Positions 1 through 13,913 are shown, counted from the stretch's first letter. The stretch is 64,000 bases of DNA from Gymnogyps californianus (GCF_018139145.2 NC_059478.1:6324001-6388000), one strand, 5' to 3'. Numbers and translations: made by a program. The notes: generated from the sequence alone by a model not told the origin.

Positions 1-2215
1 TGCCTTTCTGAAGCATAGGGGATGGGATGCAGAGAGCGATGGGCTATGGGAGGCAGTGGGTCACTAGCCCATCTGTTTTTCCTCCTGAGCAATTCTCCTC
101 ACTGGCAGCAGTTGCGGTGGATTTGAGCAGTCATTTTTCCCGGCTGCTGGGGATGACATGTGCTGCCTTGCATGGCAAGCTCAGGGACTCCCTCCAAAAA
201 TATCTGGGAAGGTCTGCTTTCCTCATCCCTGGCAGTACTTGGGGTGTGAGCTGGGACAGGCTGCTCATGGAGCTCCTCAGGAATGCTAAGTGGTGGCAGG
301 TTTGGGGTTTGTCTGACAATCCCCCTGGAAATAAAGGGTGGCTGAGAGGGACCGAGCAGATCCACCGACTCCCAAATGTGGGTCTGAGGGAAGGGGACCT
401 GTGCAATACCTCTCCCTGTTCTCAAGCTGCTGCTGTTTGTCCTCTGAGATGGCTGGCGTGGTGCTGTATGGCATGGTACGTAAACCAGCAGCAGGTTTCA
501 GCCAGGAAAGGCAACCCCCCCCCTTATCCCAGCCCTGTGAAGAAAGGCTGCATTTAGCAATTTTCCTCCCTCCCACTGTGCTCCCCAGCCATAAGCGAGC
601 AGAAGGCTGCTGGAGCAGGAACGAAATTGCTCCATGAGGGTAATTTTAGGTACTTTTTTCTGATGTTGCTTTTTTTTGACATGTGGGTATTCAGAGGTCC
701 TGTCCAAGTACTTGCTGGGGTGACATCCCAGCTCACCAGTCCTCTGGAGAGCAGCCCTGTGCTGGGCATGGTCTCTGGTGGTGAGTGAAAGCAAACACGC
801 ATGTACTGGGAACACTGGTGGTGGACTGGGAACACTGTGCTGAGAGCAGGCTGCTCACCTGGGAGGCCCTGGCCATTTTAGGATGCAGACCTCCTGCTTG
901 CAGGTATGATAAGGCTTGCTTGCACTGTGGGGTGATGGAAACGGCCTCAAAATGAGCATAGCTATAAAGAAAGGTGGAAATAAAGAGCAAGGCTTGGTCT
1001 TTCCTTGTCCTGGAGTGGTCCATGTGCGGTAACTGAACATCACGACCTTCCATGGCTGGGAGGGACCCTGCTCCAAGGCTTGTCCCCTGTGACACCGGGG
1101 CCATGCCTACTCACAGCCCTGCTCTCAGGGTGACTCATGACACCAGGTGCAGTTATTGGCGCACGGAAGAGTTGCTATGTCTCCTTGGTTTCCCTCTGTT
1201 CTGACAAAACAGCACCCAGCCCATGCCCTTGGCAAGGACGCCCGAGTCCCTGGGCAGCAGCTCTCTAGTGGACACCCCTGTGGAAAGCCACTGGGGAAGA
1301 CCACCCTGGGGGATGTTTTTTTTCCCACCCCTGGCCAGCATGGATGCTTTTCACTGTGCATATCGCTGTTTTGTTTGCAGCTCTGTTGAGTCCTTGCTCT
1401 CAATTAGCTGTGTGGTGATGAGTCCCACAGGTTAATTGCATATTGTATCTAAAAAACAAAAGAGAAGATCTGTCTATTGTTCTAAACTCATTGTGCTTTG
1501 GTATGAATTCAGGGCCGTTGTTTTCCTTGGCATTTGTTGCAATGGAGACAGCAGAACCACTCAGAGCTCCCTACCTCTCATCCCGGTATTGCTCACTCCT
1601 GAGTCCCTGCTCTTTTCGGTCTCACCACGGCCAGGAGCTGTGCAGTCACCTGTTGGCCTGATGCTCTGGTCTGCTCTTCCGTGTCCCCCATGGAGCTGGG
1701 ACGAGTGATGTGACAGTCCTGCCTAAAGCTGAGGCTTCCCCAAGCACCAGTTGAGCCCTGCTGGAGCGGATCCCACCGCAGCACCTCCCAGCCGGCAGCT
1801 TGCAGAGCCCAGCGCTGTGCTTTTGCTGCGTGCTGCGCTGGGGACCTCCGCAGCGCTTTTGGTGATGACACTGAGGCCTCCTCCATCTTCTGTCCAAGCA
1901 GCTACAATACACGTAGTGCCCAGCAACGTGTGTGTGTATGTGAATCAGTCACTGCCTTGGCTGGAGGACGTTGGTCCTCTGTCAACAAGAGATGTCACCT
2001 GCCCTTATGCTGCTCACATACCTGGTGTGGGCTCTGGTCCCAGCCACAGCTGTTCCTCTGGTTCCCCTAGAACCACAGCTTTGGGCTCTCAATGCCACCA
2101 GATGCTTGGGCTGGTCCCTGGTGCTGAATTTTGGGTATGCTGATTGTCTGTCACTTATTCCTATTTTGTACTGGATGTCCTCATTGGTTTCTGATGGATG
2201 AATTCAGTTTATGGC

Positions 2216-2713
2216 TTAGGAGGCTGCTGATTTGGTTTTCTTAACCTCTTGTTGAGGGAGTTTTGGGCTGAAGCATTTGACAAATTTAGATAAATTGCGA
2301 TATTCTGTCTCTTTTTTGGAATTGTTGCTGTAAACTACCTGCAGCTTGGGGAAACACTTCCAATGCAGAAGGCCTGGTATATGTCTTGTGGGTTCTCCTA
2401 AGGACTTGTAAAATCCTACCTTTATGATTAAATCTGCTTTTGTCTCTGTAATGAAGCTGTCTGTTCTGTGATTACTTGGACCCTTCTTAAACATGGAGGT
2501 GATGCCTGCTATGACATGGTCTTCTGGTACCGTGATGTGAACCCCTTTGTAACTGAGAAGTTGGACATTTTTTTGACATGGCCATCTATGGATCAGGACA
2601 GAAATTATTTTGCTTGGCACCTGAGGCATGGGAAGCCTGTGGACTGCCTCATGATGGGCACATGAGGGGAGCACATGTTTAGAGGAGGTGGATGAAAATT
2701 CAGGCTGCATCAA
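2216..2713 (-). other. Unrecognised 165-codon open frame in AT-richer DNA
   Basis: The frame runs from ATG 2713 to a stop at the left edge, in a segment with more A and T than its surroundings, where long chance frames are less likely. The product has segments such as KADLIIKVGFYKSLGEPTRH and ends KKTKSAAS. No domain, signal or family is recognisable. No splice sites clearly bound it. It could be a relic of an old insertion or chance. Confidence 0.15.
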
Positions 2714-4053
2714 TTTAGTCTTCCTTGAGCTGACAAAACAGTTTTCCCCATTAGAAAATTGCAGTGCTTCAATGCTCAGCTGTCTCAGATGGCAAGTAAA
2801 AGGTGATTATTCAGTAGGGAAATTTTGAGAGTGCTCCCAAATTCAACTCAGAGTTGAAAACCTTGCACTCCCAGATGCATTGAAGTGACCTGAAATGCTG
2901 GCCCTGAGCAAGCACAGCCCAGAGCTGCGTCTCCCCCGGCAGCACAGTCGGCATGAGGGAGGTTTATCTGGTGGCTCGTCCCTGCTCTCTGCCTGGTTGA
3001 TGCTGTGGCAGAGAAATGCAGCGTCATTTGCCGTCACAGACCTTTAGTGCCCTCCTAAGTTTGCACTAAAGACCCCCAGGCAGGTAACAAATATGGCCCT
3101 GGGGGTACCTAAGGCAGTATCTGCTATTGAGATGAGGAGGGTTCTGTCTCTCCTGGGCTCCTGCACCCTAGGAGTGGTCTGGGTCCCTAATAACCCAAAA
3201 GGGCTTTGCAACCTTGATGCTTCATGTTGCTACCAGAGCCTGGCTTAGGGCTTTTGCAGGCTCTGCCTTGCTCTGCAGCCTTTCCCTTGGGAGGTGAGCA
3301 AGGAGGGACAGCCCAGGAGTCCCAAAGCGGGAGAAAAAGCTGGTGCCACAGCCTTCCCCCACTGTGCTACATCCCCAGTCTGTGGGCAGAGGCTTTTAAT
3401 GGGGTTTTGGGTGGTGATGGCTGCATCCATCTGCCTTTCAGCTGTAGCAAGATGTCCTTTCACTGTCTGTGCCTGCCAGGCTTTCTGCTGCTTCGGGGTG
3501 TCCCGCTTGGCTCATTTCTCTGGCAGCATCTCCTTGCAGGGAGTAATTAGCTCTATGCTGGAGCAGTCGATATTGCAGCTGAGGTAAATGGAGGGGAGCA
3601 TGATGCTGCCATGTGCCATTGGGGCGGGGGGGACAAGACCCCCTGGGGGGTGGCAGAGCTAGCCCTCTCTGCTTGTCCTAATTACAGGCTGGTCTGGCAG
3701 GAGACCCTGTGGGCAGGATTGCTCCCAGGGCAGAGGAGATGGCAGGAAAGCCACAGCTTTCTCTGCAAACAAGCCACCTCGGGGCTCTGAAGAAGCTGTC
3801 CTTTGCTGTGCTGGCGATGCCCTGGTCCCAGGCTGGGGGTGAGCTGGCAGGGGGGGAAAAATGACCTTTTGGGGCTTGAAAGGTATTTTTCCCAAAGCAA
3901 TGGGCTGTCTGGTGCCCTTGGAGGCTCATGGCAGCCGGAGTGGCTGTGCCCAGCCTCATCCAGGGAGGGCTGTGATGTGCTGAGATGCCTTGGGGTGCCT
4001 GCACACCCACGCTCCAGGAATGTGGGGCTGGAAGACTGCATGTAGAGCATGGG

Positions 4054-4063
4054 CTATATAAGA
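4054..4063 (+). promoter_or_regulatory. TATA-box-like element
   Basis: CTATATAAGA in a G-rich context has the form of a canonical TATA box. No coding frame of note follows within several kilobases, so any product would be a non-coding transcript. It may be chance. Confidence 0.2.
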
Positions 4064-6282
4064 GATGGAGAGAGCCCCAGGCTGCAGCAGGAGAGGCAGG
4101 GTGAGGTCTGGGTCAGGGCTGTAGCTGCCTCGTGGAAGCTAGGAGGGCTCTGGCTCCTGCTAAAGCTGCCCAAGGGGTTTGCTTTGCCAGGCGATGGAGA
4201 AATGGTCTCGGGAGCATCGGCACAGCTCTGTTGCTGTCAGTTGAAAATGAGGAGAGAAAAAGTACCCCCCTCGGTGTTCATTGCAGAGCGGGGAAGGAAA
4301 AGGAAATGAATGTTCTCCTCGGGCTTTTGCTGAGGGGATAAGAGAAACAACAGGAGCAGGAAAAGCCAGGAGAGGAAGTGATTCATATGTTTAATTCACC
4401 CTCCAGTTCCTATTACCACTTTTTATTTGTGCTACATGGCAGCATTCGGAGGCCCCAGCTGAGATCAGTGCCCCACATGCGCACCCATTGTTTAGCCTGG
4501 AGTGGGAGGCGCAGCGAGGAGGGCGATGAGCATCCTTCATCTGTAGGGAAGCCAAATCATGGGCTGGGGAAATAGCTCCACTGGCTGAGTAGGGGCTGCA
4601 CTGAGCTCTCCTCCCTATTTCTCTCAAGAAATGGGCAGTTAAGAGGGGAGGGGAGGTGATTCCCCAGGGGACACAATATAAATTGCCTCGATATGAATCA
4701 CTCTCCATCCCTGGATATTTCTGCTACATTTGGGGCCATCCTTGGCTCTTTCCATCACATCTGTTGGGCTCATGACAAACACCTGGGTCGTCTGCTGCCC
4801 TAAACCTCAAAGGCCTGTATTTCAGAGCTCTAGGAGTTGTAGCCAGGCTGGCTAGCTGGGAGCTTGCCTGGCAGCAGGAGGGTGGCTGCACCCCAGCTAT
4901 GTAACTGCAGGCTTCAGAGCAAGAGAAACGAATGATGTGCTCTTCATAACTCTGGTATCAGGCACTGGGGGAAAGGGATGGAGCTCAAAAAAACCCCCTC
5001 AAGGCAATGCCTTGTGGGGCAAATGTTCATTTAGCCATCTGCCGTCTGTGCTGAACTGGTTTCCTAACTGAGCAGAGCTGGCAAGAAAAGGCATTTGTCT
5101 CCTGCAGACAGCAAGTGATGGCCTTCTGTGGCAGCAGGCTGGAGATGGCTTGTGCTGGGGTTTGGGGGCAGAAACCCCCCAAGTGGGGCTGAAGCCCTGG
5201 GGATGTCCTCACATGGGGTGGCTCTAATGCTTTGGAGCTGGTGGGGCTCAGCAGGCAGTTTTACAGTAGGGGTATGTGTGCATATAATGAAATGGAAGTT
5301 TTGAGATCAGTCTTGTGCAAGGCACGTATAGTAGAGCGTATTCATCAAGACAGTGCAAGGAGAGGTTTTTTTATGTAGGAAACAGTATTTTCTTTTAAAG
5401 GAGCTTGTAACTGCGTCCTAGATACCCCTTTTGTGCTTAGCCTGGGTTTGCTGTATGTCCCTCTGCAAGGCTGGGGCTAGCCAGCAAAATCCCTGAGGGC
5501 TGCAGTGTAGACAGGTAATGCCCTCTCACTCAGAAGAGCAAAACTTGTTACAGGCTCTAACATGTTCCCAGGGGCAGGTAGGAGAAATGTGGCCGCTTAC
5601 AAGGTAACAGTTTTGTCTCTGGTCTGTAGAATGGTGAAGAACGATGTTACTGGTGGCAATGAGCCCTGCTGTCCCCAAGGAGAGGGATCTAGTGCTCATT
5701 GCTGAGCCCTGCATCTGGTGCATCCACCCTGGAGAACAGCTAGAGAGGAGAAGCTGGTCCAGGCTCCTGCAGCCCAAGGGGGAGCAAATGCAACCCAGCA
5801 CTGGAGTGGTTTGAGGGGAAACCACCTCTGCATGGGCGCAGCAAAACCTTTAATGGGATCCAGTGGACCATGATATCAAATCTTGCTTGCTTAGTGGATG
5901 TGCTGTTCTGATTAGCATCAGCATTGTATAGTCCATCCTAAATAAGAATCTAATTTGCAGCTATCTGGGCTGGGATTAAGTGGATGATCTGTCTGAATAC
6001 AGGGGCCGATGGCATCACCAAGCGGCTGTTGCTCGTGCCAGCCTGTGCTGCTTGGGTACTGCCAGCCCTGTGTTTGTAGGTGCTTGTCTAGCCAGGGTTT
6101 TGGAACAGTTTCCCAGCAACAGTTTCCTCAGCTCGTTGCTGCCTTCAGCCTGAAACTGCCCAAATGCGAGCTGCAAGGGAAGGTTTGGGGGGAGAAACAT
6201 TCAGCAGAGCAAACTGGCTGAATCTTCTGAAATCCTGGGATTAAAAGCTGAAGCTTCTCACTGCCTTCCTCAGAGCGAAGCT

Positions 6283-6325
6283 GTCAGCTCTCTTTTTTTT
6301 TTTTTTTTTTTTGTGACAGCTCTCT
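6283..6325 (-). repeat. T20 run flanked by an 11-bp direct repeat
   Basis: GTCAGCTCTCT ends at 6293, where the T run (6293-6312) begins. GACAGCTCTCT follows at 6315-6325, ten of eleven bases identical. The arrangement looks like a poly(A)-only retroposition product on the minus strand with its target-site duplication. Confidence 0.5.
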
Positions 6326-9300
6326 GAATCTGATGGGTGCTTTCTGCTGTTTCTTTGGCTCTCCGCTTCTCCCTCCCTCCGTGTGCCCTCGTTACCCATG
6401 GGAGTGCTGTTTCAATACAAGCTGGTGCAGGCAGCCCTGGGCATCTCCTCTAAGGTGAGACCCAAGGGAAATATGGAGAAGCTTTCTGAAGTCCTGCCCA
6501 GGTGAGGTGGGTTGGGGTGAGTCCAGCAGGTCTTGCAGCCCAGGTGGCTGAGGAAGGCAGAAAGGGAGGCGAGAGCAGAGAGACCCAGCTGGGCTCAGCT
6601 CTTGAGAGCAATTTCTTTTTCCCTTGTTCCATTGCTCAAACCAGGTCTGAATTTCTAAATTTTCTTTAAAAATAGTGCAGCAACTCCTTGCTCTCTGCAG
6701 CAACTCTCTCTCCAGCTGGGTAACAGGCTGTGCTCAAAGCTGATACCTGTAGGCACCCATCGTTTCTGTATTTCCCCTGCCCTCTTAAAATCTTCATTCT
6801 TCATGTAGTCTTGGGACCACAGATGCCCCCTAGGCACAACCAGCTTTAAATCTGGACTTCATCACACCAGACTTGTCCCAGAGTAGCATGTACATGTTAG
6901 CTCTGCCTGGGAGATGCTCAGTGCCCATGCATAAGATTGGCCATCGCCCAGGCCCACCTGCCTGTCCATGGCTGGAAGCAGCGTACTCTTGTGCTCTTCC
7001 GTGTCACTTAACTAATGGTATGTTATGTGCTTTCATCTAGCTGCCTTGTGCCCTGCTGATAGCCCAGCTGGGGCAGCCTGGAGCTGGAGCAGCAGGCTTT
7101 CAACCACACCTAGGAAGTCACAGTTGGCCCCGATAGCACATCCCAGCATCCTGCTGGCCACTGGGAAATGCTTGGGACCTGGCCCGGCATGCTGGCCACT
7201 AGCTGAGGAAACCTCTGGTGCCTTTCTATGTGCTGTTACAGCTGCAGGCTGATGATTTTTCTCAGTGGTTACCGGCTTCCCCTGGTTTTAGCTGAAAGGT
7301 CTGGATACAAAGTTCCTCAAAGACCCCTTGAAATCTCATTTCTACTGACAGACACACTGGGAGAACTGTATTAAACCTGATAAGAGCTGGCTCAGAGATC
7401 CCAGCTTTCAAAAATACAGTAGCTGACAGCCGCTTCTGTAATGCTTTAACACCCATTGTAAATAGCTCCAGCAAGCAGAAGGATAAGAGTGATGTATAAT
7501 AGCCGTGGTTTGGGATATGTGCCGGTTTAATGTGAGCGGCTCGGGGATTAGATGGAAGCACTGGGAACAACGGCTGTGGCTCTGCAGGCAGCTCTGGGAG
7601 TGCTGCATGCTTAGGCTGCTGCAGATCCTTGCCCATTGCTCCCCTCCCTGCTCCTGTGTGCTGGGTGACCAAACCCACCCCCGGCTCCAGCACCCTGGTC
7701 CCTGGCAGTGCTGCATGCCTAGGACAGAGGTGGTACGCAGGATTTGTGTGTTTGGAACCTGTGTCTGGTTTGCCTAAAGTTGGGATCCTTGGGGCTAAAA
7801 TATGAATTTCCCTCTGGGCAGGGGTGGGAATATAGTAGAGACTTTGCAAGATGCATCTCTAAGAGGTACTCTGTGAATGTGCATCCACAAAAAGCCCCAG
7901 CTGTCCCACCAGGAGTGCAATGGGGAGAGAAAAGGTCTGTTTGGTGTAGGGGAGAGACTCCTCGGTGACTGGGATTGAGGTGAGCTGCATCGGGAGGAGA
8001 GAGATGCCAAAAAAGCTGTTCAGCGTTATAAGCTGTTTCCTTGTTGCTAGCACACATCTCTGGGTGCCTCCTGCAGCGAGAAGCCCTCCCTGCCTGTTGG
8101 CAGTAGGATCCCGTTTGGATCTGTTTAAACATTATTTCACTAATATTGTTGTTTATCATGTGTTGGAGCTGTGCCTGAAAGCCTGAGCAGCCCTGGGGGA
8201 TGCCGGCTGCCTGGCATGGTGTGTGCCTCCGTGCTCCCTGGGCAGGATCAGCCCCCACGAAAGCATTGCTGGGGCTCCCTGGGGAGAGCCATCACCTGCT
8301 CTTGGCTTTGCTCAGAGGGTCTTTCGCTTTCTTGGTGTCTTCGTATAAAGCTGGGGCAGGCTGGTAGTGTGGGATTATCTAAGGCCCTGGCATGATGGGT
8401 GTGTAGGCACCCCCACTGCAGGGTTAAGGTCATTTTGCAGCCATGTGGCTTCAAATCCATGGGCAGTGACGGGGGCCAGAGCCCGCTGGGTGAGCCAGTG
8501 TCTCTCAGCAAATCCCTTGGTTAAAGGCTTAGAAAATAAAATTCAGTTTGTTTCTGGACATCAAAGCGGGTGGAAAGGACACTGCATGCTATATCTCTCC
8601 TGATCAAAGCAGGTGAATTAGGCTTGAGCTGCCAAGCCCAGGACGTCCCAAATGAGTGGATTAGGCACAGTCTCTGAAAATTCCTGGAGCTGCTGAGCTT
8701 CAGGGGTTTGGGTGGATGTGTTTGGGACGGGTATCATGTGGCTTTTGAGCTTCCTGTGGTTCCCTGCTGGAAGTTGGGGTGAGGATCAGACTGTGCCTGA
8801 CTGCTGCTTCTGCCCAGGCCAGGGCTAGAAAAAATGGGGGGGGGTGAAGGCAGATTGGGCAACCTGCAGCATCCGCCATTCTGCTCTTGCTATGGGCTGG
8901 GTGCTGCCACGGGCCCCAAAAGGCCCTGTTCATCCTCTGCTGCCCTACAAATGTAGTTCAGAGAAGGCAGAACTGTTAAATGTTGACTTTTTTGAGATAA
9001 AACCAGCTTTAATTCATAACAGATTACAACAAACTTGTTGCTTACTGCAGCTGAAGAAGATACTGAATCCTCCTTCATCTGCTGAAGTGAAATGTTTTAT
9101 GAGGGCAGGAACATACAATATTGAGTCAAGAGTTTCAGCAGGACTGGCTGAGGGCTTCTGTTAGTGGCGGCTGACACTGCAAATTTTGGGGACAGCGAGG
9201 ATTGCAATGCTTGCCTGATGCACCAGGTGACTGGGGCATGTCAGCCTCTCAACATCTGAACTTGGTTGAAGAAACACTGAATGGCTGAGTCTCGTCTTGC

Positions 9301-11329
9301 CCATGGACTGAAGGAAGGTGTAACTTGCTTCAGTCAACAGATGGTCATAGAAAATGGGCCATAATGAGCTAACTTGGTGTTGCTCATGACATCACAAAGA
9401 TAATACTTAAAAGCAATGATTTAGGAGTTATGCTTGACTTGAATAGGAATGATATTTGCAGGACTCGAAGTGGGTAAAAAGTTTTCTGGTCCACTTCGGT
9501 GTTACTGTAAGCGGAGAAGCGTTAGGTGTTTGTTTCTGGAGGCATCTCAGACTCAGCCCTAAGCTGTGCTCATTAATAATTTTTTTAGTAATGTGAAAGA
9601 CGACAAAGCTGTTGGTGGAGGTCTGCAGCTGATGGAGTAGCGGTATGTAATGAAGAGGACAGGAGACCAAAATGCTGCTGCTGAGTGCTTGGTGACCTGG
9701 ACCCCTTTCTGTGCAGTACTCGGGGTGGGGAAGCGGTGACCTGGAGAGGAGTAGGGGCTGCTTTGGAAAATCCACCAAGCCCTGGCTGAAACCCAGCTGG
9801 GTGAGCCCTGGGGTTGAGGAGGAGCAGCCAGCGGGTGTTGAGGGACTTTGCTACTGCCTTTATTTATTCTCCTGGAATAACACGCCCTGTGTTCTGGTCT
9901 GCAGTCAGGGGGATGCTGAGAAGTTAGCTTGGCGCGAATTCAAAAGCATGATTAAAGGTTTGTTGGGAAAAGTGCCACACAGCCAGGGACCTGGCATATT
10001 TGGACTGCCACAGGGAGGTGACTTGGTGTCTGGCTCTTAAATGCTTGTAGCAACCCGAGGGTGAGGACTTGCCCATCCTGCCCAAGCATGAGGAGGATGG
10101 CGTGCTTTTTGGAGGAGATGGGAAGATGCCATCCAGATGATGGACCCGGGGGGCTGGGCTGCCCACCCAGGGACTCTGGCCCTGTTGTGCCTCTCGCCAA
10201 ACCCTCCTGATCAGCTGCAGCTTTTGGATACAGAGCAGGGGTGGATCTGGGGAGGTGCCTCGGCTGGGGCGTTGCTGTAGGCACGAGGTGTGGGAGCAGG
10301 CGAGGAGGTAACTGGGCAGTGCAGCGGGAGCATCCTTGGTCTGGTCCAGCGATGACACGCCAGGGTGCTTGTTTGGGTTGGCTTTCCCCGGGTGTGGACC
10401 CCAAAGAGCTTTGGAAACACAGGCTATTGCAAGGAGCTAATTGATTTTTCCATCGTTTCCTCGGGTCTTTTTGCGAGTGAAATGACTAAAACGCAGCCAC
10501 AGGCTTCCCAGTAAACAATGAGCAGTTGGTTTCACATGGCTCCCTGTCAAAAATCCCAAACTGGAAAGGCAGGAAAACAAACAATCAGATCGGAAAGAAA
10601 TGGGTTTTTGGCACCGGTTCCCTCCGTGTTGACTGGGCTGTGAGACAGACCCTGAGAAATGGCTCAGATTTGAGTCAAACAGCTCAGACACGAGTAAGGG
10701 GGGGGGAAGATAAAACTGTTTGTGCGCTTAAATCCAGGCGCCTGCGGTCGGAGAGGAGCAAAGCAAGGGTATGGGTCTCTGCGTGCGTTCCAGCTGGCAG
10801 ATACATCTTAAACACAAGAGGCGTAGTTATACCCTGGGTACTGAAGCAGAACAAGTGCCAGGAAAATATATGCTTCAGCTAAAAGATGAGAGTTTGGAAA
10901 TTGAGAGCAGCACTTGTTTTGTAACTGGAATATAAACTATGGGTCTGAGGTGGAGTAGCAGGCAGGGCAAAGGCATCTCCTCTGCGGGCTCAGCTTTCCC
11001 AGCGACAGGTTGGGACTGCTGCCTCTGGTCATTAACCTAATTGACAGAAATTGGCCAGAGCATCCGGGGTTGGGGAATTTGCTGATATTTTTTCTTGCAG
11101 TCTGCAATAGCTGATGGGTGAATGAGGATTTTTTTTTAACAGAAGACAAATTTAGTGTTTCTTGATCATCTCATTCAGGGTGCAGCTTCCTTGTGATTCA
11201 GCTGGCCAGAAGTGTGGTCCCAAAAGGGAGAGGTCCATGCTTTTGTTTGCCTCCTGCTGCACTGTGTTATTTTTCTTTTTCTATTGCAGCATAGTCTCGG
11301 AAGTTTCTGTTACTGAAAAGTTGTGTGTG

Positions 11330-11354
11330 TTTTTTTTTTTTTTTTTTTTTCCAG
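11330..11354 (+). repeat. Poly(T) tract ending in CCAG
   Basis: About 21 consecutive T after a TG-rich lead are followed by CCAG. The sequence has the form of a 3' splice site with an extreme pyrimidine tract. No protein-like exon follows. Confidence 0.5.
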
Positions 11355-12539
11355 GGAGGATTGTCTGGTTTTGGAAAAGTTCCTACTTTGGGAGTTTAGC
11401 CTTGCTTTACATAAACACCCTAAGATTTAGGCCATTTTTTCCCCTTTCAGTTCTTGTTACAGTGTTGGTATTATTGCGAGAGAGTAAATATCATTAACGA
11501 TGTTTCAAGTTTCATGGGCTTTCCTGTTGTTGAACTGAAACATGTATTTTGGCATATGCAGGCCCTTGGGAACAAACCTTAATGGGGGCATCGGTGCAGC
11601 ATGGGGGTAGCATGTGGCATTTACTGGAAGGTGCTTTTTTTTTACCCCAAGGCAGTCTCACAGGTTTCTGAGAGTTTACCAGCTGTGGAAGTCACACAGC
11701 AACCCTTAACCAATTTCTCTTCCCGATGGCAATTGCGACCTCCTCTCTCCAGGACAGCGGCACTTGCTCCCCATGGAGGTCCATGGCTTTCTGGTGGGTC
11801 TCTCCAGCTCTCACCTCTCAAAGGGACCAGCGGACAATTTGGCAGCTCACATATGTGCACTTCGAGCAGCTGTCCTCTGCTGGGTTGGAGGCTTTGCTAA
11901 ATACACATGGCTCCTTTTGTTTTTAAAGATGCTTCCAGCTGGCCTGTGCTTCGTGTCCTCTTGTCTCTAGCTCTGTTTAAAATACACGCATGCCTGTTTA
12001 GTAGACAAATACACAGATTAGCTTGAAAGCGATGAGCATGAAACTCAAGAAATGACGCACGTGTCTAATAAAACGAGGAGCTGTGCTTTCTGACCCAGGC
12101 TAGTCAACTTTACAGATACTGATGACCCAGAGGGAGCGCAGAGTTGCACCACACCATTAATCCTTCCTGGGAAGTGGAGGATGGGTGACGTCCTCCTGCT
12201 GCAGCTCCCCTGGGAGGGGAGGTGGTACCTGCACGGTGGTCCCTGATGTGCTGTGGGTCCTAAGCAGAGGACAGACAGACAGATGTGGGACAAAAGCTGG
12301 GTGCTGTCTTGCCCCAGCACAGCCCTGAGCCTGTGCCGGGGAGGGCAGGCTGAGATGCTGTGTTACCTGCAGCACCGTGGGCATTGCAGATGGTGGAGGC
12401 AGAATAACCTGAGTGGGGGGCATGGTGCAGGGCTGGGCATGGGGTGGTCTGCATTGCCCCAAAAAAAGCTTCTTGTCCCCTCATGCTTGGCAGAAACCAG
12501 TGAAAAGCTAGCTCGAACCAGCCACTGAGTGCTAAAAAC

Positions 12540-12990
12540 CCAGGGCAGGAGCATACCTTGCAAGGGGTCCATTCCCCTGTCTCAAAATGGGAGCTGCTTT
12601 ATCCAGACCACCTCATCAGTGTTTGTCTGACCTGCTCTCAAATCCCAGCGGCTCCCCAGCTGTCTATCCCAAAGCTTAAATAATCTTTGCTACTAAGTGT
12701 GTTTTTTTTTCCTTGTGTCTAATCTACAATTTACAGCCCATTACTTCTTGTCCTGTTCCCCGTGGGGATGCAGCACAATTTATTCCCGCACCCTTTGTAG
12801 CAACCTTCTACATAATTGAAGACTGCTATCATGTCTCTTCTGCATTCTGATTTCCAGACTAGACAAATCCAGTTCTTCCGGGCTTTTTTTTTTCCCCCAA
12901 TAGGTTGTGTTTTGCTGCCCTTTGTATGTTCTCTTTACTGCCCTCCGAACTGTCTCCAATTAGTCCACATCTGAAGTGTTTGTGGCTGTA
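12540..12990 (-). mobile_element. Ancient, diverged CR1/L3-type LINE fragment
   Basis: Landmarks of the CR1 3' region are recognisable though heavily mutated. These are TTACTTCTTGTCCTGTTCCC (about 12742-12762), ATCATGTCTCTTCTGCATTCTGATTTCCAGACTA, a CCAGTTCTTCCGG segment, and TCCAATTAGTCCACATCTGAAGTG at the far end. The divergence indicates an old insertion from before modern bird radiations. The edges are uncertain. Confidence 0.65.
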
Positions 12991-13389
12991 CATGCGGGGA
13001 GGAGGAGAAAAGCTAGTTAGGCTTTTGTGCTGCATGGGAGGAAAGCAATATTAAAAAGCTAGAGGTCCTCGGGGTTACTCGACACAGTGCTGCTATGTGG
13101 GAATAAGAGGTTAGCAAGCGAGCAGTGAAAATAGATCAAGTTTAGGCAGTGTCTGCAAATGAAATGGTGCTGGGTTTGGGCAACGGGCTCGAGTGTCTCT
13201 GGGTGTTTCCACGAAGCTTCGGGTTGAGCAAAGTCGGGTGCTCCTGGATGTAAAAGATGCTCATTTCTGTCTAGCTGGGCTTTGCAGTTCTGCGGGGTTT
13301 TTTTTGGCTCTCTTTCCAGCCAGTGCCTCGGGCTGCTAACCTGCACCCCGGACATTCACCTTGCCTTCGCACGCTTGCATGGCCAAGGG

Positions 13390-13790
13390 AGGCTCCTGCT
13401 GCCGAGCAAGCTCACGGGGAGAGCCGCCGGCGGGTGGGCGCTGCTGCCTCTGCTGCTCGCTCCCCCGAGACGACAGCAGCTCGGCACTGGGATGTCGGCG
13501 CTGCTCCTGACGCCGTCTCTCCATATTTCACTCGTGTCTAGCTGGGTGGTGGGAGGAGACGCTCGGCTTCGTCTCCGCGCCGATCAGGATTGTCTTTTCT
13601 TTCGGGATGGGGAAGCTGATCTGCATTCGTGTCTAATCATCCGTGGAGCTGACAAAATTATTCACGTAACAAGTTCTCGGGGAGAGCCTTGCTTCTCCTC
13701 CCCCTCGCGCCGCACTAGCGGGGAGGTGGGAGCAGCCTTGTCTCGGCGCTTGCCTGGGAAGGCAGAAGGGCTGCACGGAGCCGTGGGGAT
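13390..13790. promoter_or_regulatory. Moderately CpG-rich block
   Basis: CpG density is clearly above the surroundings (for example around 13410-13510 and 13555-13590). It holds no convincing coding frame. It may be a small CpG island or enhancer; no start-site motif is visible. Confidence 0.3.
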
Positions 13791-13913
13791 GGGGAGAGGG
13801 AGATGGGCGATGAACGGTGAACCCCCAGAGTTCAAATACCCCCAGCTCCCACCATGAGCAGGTAACCATGGAGACATCTGAATCCAAGGCATCACCAGTC
13901 CCCGTGTAGCAGC

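Larger units (their letters stand above)
1..12539. other. Non-coding stretch
   Basis: Apart from the T20 repeat, the 2.2-2.7 kb frame, the TATA-like element at 4.05 kb and a poly(T) run, I see no exon, RNA gene or clear mobile element. Open frames have low-complexity or erratic composition and none is bounded by good splice sites. Confidence 0.6.

Noticed and set aside
13282..13857. 191-codon + strand open frame in the 13.4 kb CpG-rich block
   Set aside because: No family resemblance and frames are open on both strands, as expected from CpG-rich DNA.
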